The notes under the pieces were generated by a model that ran no database searches, was not told the DNA's origin, and saw only the letters and a program-made list of their open reading frames with translations. The position numbers were made by a program, and so were the translations under genes. 64,000 nt of DNA from Liolophura sinensis (Eukaryota; Mollusca; Polyplacophora; Chitonida; Chitonidae): NCBI RefSeq assembly GCF_032854445.1, contig NC_088300.1, positions 6,944,001-7,008,000 on the forward strand, written 5' to 3'. Shown in pieces: positions 60,268 through 64,000 of the stretch (within the stretch, counting starts at the first letter, position 1; each line of letters starts with the position of its first letter).

Positions 60268-60370
60268 CATTCGCAGAAAATACATCCTCAAGAACACTGC
60301 ATCGACATCTAGACGATATACCGTGCCCGGCCGTGCGGCATCTGTCGACGTTTTTGCACACGAAATTCAG
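60268..60370 (+). other. ISYNA1: Probable ISYNA1 non-coding first exon
   Basis: The stretch ends with a good donor, AAATTCAG|gtatgc, at 60370. The next plus-strand acceptor that joins cleanly to the coding exon is cttgcag at 62094. This gives a 5'UTR intron of about 1.7 kb. The start is estimated from the TATA-like element. Confidence 0.5.
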
Positions 60371-61804
60371 GTATGCCTGTCTTTCAATAATTCAGTAACA
60401 TTTCTGGTTGTGTATTATATCATAAACTTATCATGTTCACGTCTTTCGATGTAACTAACTGATCTGCATTAGTTTACGAAATGCTTAGTTACGTACATTT
60501 ACTAACAGTACTTGCCACGTTTTTAATGCCTTCTCTCAAGCTGATTGTGAGTAGTTATATCACAATCACAACCAGTATGTATATGTATACGTCCATATAA
60601 CAGCAGCATGTAACCCTTCCTATCCTCCCATATGCATATAGTCGTTTTATGCAAACATGCGCATTGGGAGAAAACTCGGACTCGCAGCATGAAAACAAAT
60701 CCACGTGGAAACCTTGCAATGACATGTACCTCACAAGCTCACTCCCGTTAATTTATTGAGTGTGCTCTCAGGGGTGGGTGACAGTTTTCTGGAGTTTTGT
60801 GCGTGTGATCTGCTGATGTAACACCTAACAGTGGATCAAAGCTCATAGAGAATTTTTTTCTTGTTTCCTTACCGGGGATAAGTTTCAAAAGCGAAACCGG
60901 GCCCACTATTTTTATAAACCGGGTAAACCCCTTTTGAGGTCCCGTAAGGTGGGTAATATACCCTGTGCGCGCGCATTGGAAGAAATCAAATCTCACGCCT
61001 GGCATGTCTGAAATGTGATCAATAATGATATGCTTCCTTAAAAAATTACGGTACCCAGTAAGTATTTGTATGTATTTGTATTTGTTATTTGTACGCGTCA
61101 TATCCAATTGTCGAAATTGTCTGCAGTTATTTGATTGGAATTAAAGGCGTATTGTTCATTTTCACAACATCGGTCAATTAACTGCACCACATCAGCTCAC
61201 CGAAACACCGCCTGACTTTAAGCCACAGTATAGGGAAACTAGTAAGAGCCAGGGTCCGTATTTTCTGCACACTTCATAGTGTTTTTCGGCAAATGATTTA
61301 AATCAAGATAATAACTTTTAGCCATCTATTTCATTTTATTTATTTGAACTTAATTTACAACTTTTCCTCACAGCAACCGCTTGGCCATGTCACTTTTCTT
61401 TATCTATATCTTATTTCAAAGCCCAGAACGCTATAGTCCGAATACATTGACTGTTGATTGAGAAATCTTCGGACACGCCATGCGTAGGTTAAACAGCCAT
61501 GCATATGGCGCATTCGAATATTTCTCAACCATTTTTTCTGACGGCTGGCAAATGTAACCATTGTATTGCATCTACACTGAGGCTTGCTTGTGTTGCGTGA
61601 CCCACCCCGTGGGGGCCTCAGTGGGGAGTTCCCCTTGAAGGGATTCCCCGGCTTGGAAATGCGAGCAATGCAATCTGCCGGCGTTATCTCACTTATCTAA
61701 GGACTATTACACACAGTCATATTGTTTATAATCATTCACTTCTGTATGTCGTTTAATTATCCATCCATACCACGTGCAAGCTAAATCTGAACAACACGTG
61801 GACG

Positions 61805-61805
<1 letters not shown>

Positions 61806-61838
<33 letters not shown>
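61806..61838. repeat. (AT)n microsatellite in the ISYNA1 5'UTR intron
   Basis: About 16 AT dinucleotides, 250 bp before the coding exon. Confidence 0.95.
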
Positions 61839-61840
<2 letters not shown>

Positions 61841-62149
61841 TCATTACCATAGGATGTTTGTAAGTTATTCTTTCTGCAGAACACAAATGCGTTAGAATAA
61901 TGTTTTCTGATCCATGCGACAGTTTGTACACGTCACGGCTCCCAAGCGCTATTTCCATTCGCTCACATCGCATCGTGCGGTGAATGACGTATATATCCAC
62001 GCGCTGACAAGCATCCTTCGATTTTTCCAACGTTTTACATGACCGGCATTTCGACCGATCCGCCATTGTTATTTTGTATCTGTCTTCCTTGCAGATTTTG
62101 GGCTTGACATTTACGTTGCATCCCGCGTGATAAAAGACCCAACAACAAG

Positions 62150-62552
62150 ATGGACCCAGTTATCATCGAGAGCGACAACGTCCGATATAGCAAGGACTAT
62201 ATCGAGTCCGATTATGACTACCAAACGACGAGCGTGCAGCGGAGAAATGGCAGTTACGTGGCCACACCGGTGAAAACCAGGTATACCTTCCGCACGAAGA
62301 GGACCGTCCCGAAACTGGGAGTCATGCTGGTGGGGTGGGGAGGAAACAATGGCACCACGGTGACAGCCGCGACGATCGCTAACAAAATGAAGATGACCTG
62401 GAGAACGAAGGAAGGACTCCATAAAGCGAACTACTTCGGTTCGATCACTCAGGCGAGCACGGTGTGCCTGGGCACCGGCCCAGAGGGAGAGGTTTACGTG
62501 CCCATGTCCGAACTTCTGCCCATGGTTCACCCGAATGACATCGTCTTTGATG
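62150..62552 (+). CDS. ISYNA1: ISYNA1 coding exon 1
   Basis: It encodes residues 1-134 plus one nucleotide, including [10 protein letters not shown] and [11 protein letters not shown]. It ends GATG|gtaagc. The 5'UTR part of this exon begins at 62095 after ccttgcag. Confidence 0.97.
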
Positions 62553-63927
62553 GTAAGCGTGTGATTTATACCGATTTAATGATACCGTCTGTAGTTCTTA
62601 TTTTATCTCATTCCTGTGTTTTATTATGTTACTGGACGTGACATGTTTCACATGTGCTTAGTACAAGGGAGATAACTGCAGCAGAGACGAAGATTTATAA
62701 ACCAAACAAAATAATTATAAATTTATGAAACCTATAAACCAGTCGGCATAGGCCTACAGCTTCCACCAATTTCAAAGCACAAAACGTTGTATCGTTTTCT
62801 ACACTGACAAACCTTACCACCTTTACCTGACCTTTCCTCCACTGAGGAACTTCCAGTGAAATGATCTGGATTGCTGGATTATAAGTAACAAGCAAATAAA
62901 ACTCAAGTCAGGTGAAAACTTTATTTTCATCTAACTAATGACAGCCAAAACTGCAATGTACCTGCATATGTATCAGCTGTGTTACACATTTGACTGAATG
63001 TAATTTATATTTGTTAATTTGTAGGTTGGGATATTTCCTCCATGAACTTAGCAGATGCCATGGAGAGAGCACAGGTTCTAGACTATAACCTGCAATGTCA
63101 GGTTCGTCCTTACATGGAGACAATGAAGCCCCGCCCCTCCATCTACATGCCAGAGTTCATCGCCGCAAATCAGGCGGAACGTGCTGACAATGTACTCCAG
63201 GGAACCAAGCAAGAGATGATGGATCAAATTAGAAGAGACATTCGTGATTTCAAGGCACTGCATCAACTAGACAAGGTGATTGTGTTGTGGACAGCAAACA
63301 CGGAGAGATACAGTGAAATCCGTCCCGGCCTCAATGACACAGCAGAGAATCTGTTACAGAGTATCCGAGGTGATGAGAGTGAAGTTTCTCCATCAACGTT
63401 ATTTGCTGTAGCCTGTATTTTGGAGGGGGTAGGTACATAAAGGAATATTGTAAATAAGCATGTTGAACAAGAGACTTTAAGAAAACTTTATAAATGTGCT
63501 TTATCTCACATTTATTTCCAGCAGTTTGATTTATATCACATTTACTTTATCTCATTTATTTCTTACTTAGCTTTGTCTCATTTATTTCTCATAGTGTGAT
63601 TTATCTCACATTTACCTTGCTTTATCTCACATTTATTTCTCAGTGTGATTTATCTCACATTTAATTTGCTTTATTTCTCACCAGGTGACCTACATCAATG
63701 GGTCTCCTCAGAACACATTTGTACCTGGAGCTATTGAACTGGCCGAGAAGAAGCGAGTTTTCATTGCTGGTGATGATTTCAAGTCTGGACAGACAAAGCT
63801 GAAATCTGTTCTGGTAGATTTCCTTGTGAGTGCAGGAATAAAGCCAGTGTCTATAGTCAGTTACAACCACCTGGGCAATAATGACGGCAAAAATCTGTCA
63901 GCTCCTCAAACCTTCAGGTCTAAGGAG
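62150..63927 (+). CDS. ISYNA1: Inositol-3-phosphate synthase, partial (continues past window)
   Basis: This cytosolic NAD-dependent enzyme converts glucose-6-phosphate to 1D-myo-inositol-3-phosphate, the first step of inositol synthesis. Three coding exons are present: 62150-62552, 63025-63428 and 63685-63927. Phases agree and donors are gtaagc, gtaggt and gtgagt. They cover about 350 of the roughly 550 residues expected; the rest lies beyond 64000. Visible signatures are [15 protein letters not shown] near the N-terminus, the dinucleotide-binding [10 protein letters not shown] (residues 61-70), [30 protein letters not shown] and [20 protein letters not shown]. All are intact. The ATG follows the acceptor at 62094 by 55 nt and is the first in frame. 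GC content of the exons is visibly higher than in the surrounding DNA. Confidence 0.97.
63025..63428 (+). CDS. ISYNA1: ISYNA1 coding exon 2
   Basis: It starts tttgtag|GTTGGGATATT ([13 protein letters not shown]) and includes LWTANTERY. It ends [10 protein letters not shown] at GGG|gtaggt, phase 0. Confidence 0.97.
63499..63684 (+). repeat. Tandem repeat of the 3' splice-site region in ISYNA1 intron 3
   Basis: Three to four degenerate units of TTTATCTCACATTTATTTCT then CAG or TAG lead up to the true acceptor TTTATTTCTCACCAG|GTG. Earlier units contain AG dinucleotides after a pyrimidine tract and look like decoy acceptors. Confidence 0.75.
63685..63927 (+). CDS. ISYNA1: ISYNA1 coding exon 3
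   Basis: Eighty-one codons beginning [15 protein letters not shown] and ending [10 protein letters not shown] at GAG|gtgagt. The acceptor ctcaccag is the last of a series of similar intron-end repeats. Confidence 0.97.
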
Positions 63928-64000
63928 GTGAGTTCACATGGCACTTCTCAGTGTGCCATTAATTCTTAAATATTCTTTAGGCCACACCAATTTATAATGC

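Overview
The window is metazoan nuclear DNA, most likely from a mollusc or another lophotrochozoan. The evidence is intron-rich genes with GT/AG splice sites, several copies of a tRNA-headed SINE of a type I associate with mollusc genomes, and very abundant minisatellites. The species is inferred, not shown. No bacterial-type operons, CRISPR arrays, rRNA genes or genuine tRNA genes were found.

Three protein-coding genes are supported exon by exon. (1) RRP36, a nucleolar factor for 18S rRNA maturation, lies on the minus strand at 7359-15135: 9 coding exons, about 350 aa, one exon only 16 nt long. (2) MUS81, the catalytic subunit of a structure-specific endonuclease, lies on the minus strand at 19122-45387: 20 coding exons, about 779 aa, with one exon boundary unresolved. 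(3) ISYNA1 (inositol-3-phosphate synthase) lies on the plus strand from about 60270 and runs off the right edge: a non-coding first exon plus three coding exons, covering the first ~350 of roughly 550 residues.

Layout: 1-7358 is gene-free and made of SINEs, dispersed repeats and a minisatellite cut by a SINE. 7359-15135 is RRP36. 15136-19121 is intergenic with two small arrays. 19122-45387 is MUS81. 45388-60236 is gene-poor and probably holds the MUS81 promoter near 50.6 kb. 60237-64000 is ISYNA1. The genes belong to unrelated pathways (ribosome biogenesis, DNA repair, inositol synthesis), so I see no functional cluster.

The most striking feature is how the tandem repeats are placed. Roughly 10 kb of the two minus-strand genes is minisatellite, and many arrays are not random. 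Their repeat unit is a copy of the neighbouring exon end plus its 5' splice site (MUS81 exons 7, 9, 14, 16 and 18), or of the 3' splice-site region (RRP36 intron 4, ISYNA1 intron 3), or of a decayed duplicate exon (RRP36 exon 6). The MUS81 exon 7 array carries 23 copies of almost the whole exon, of which I count 19 with the perfect U1-complementary donor CAG|GTAAGT. The long ORFs these arrays create on either strand are artefacts of the repeats, not genes. Other notable items are a THAP-domain relic, a TTAA-flanked MITE and a 160-bp near-perfect palindrome.
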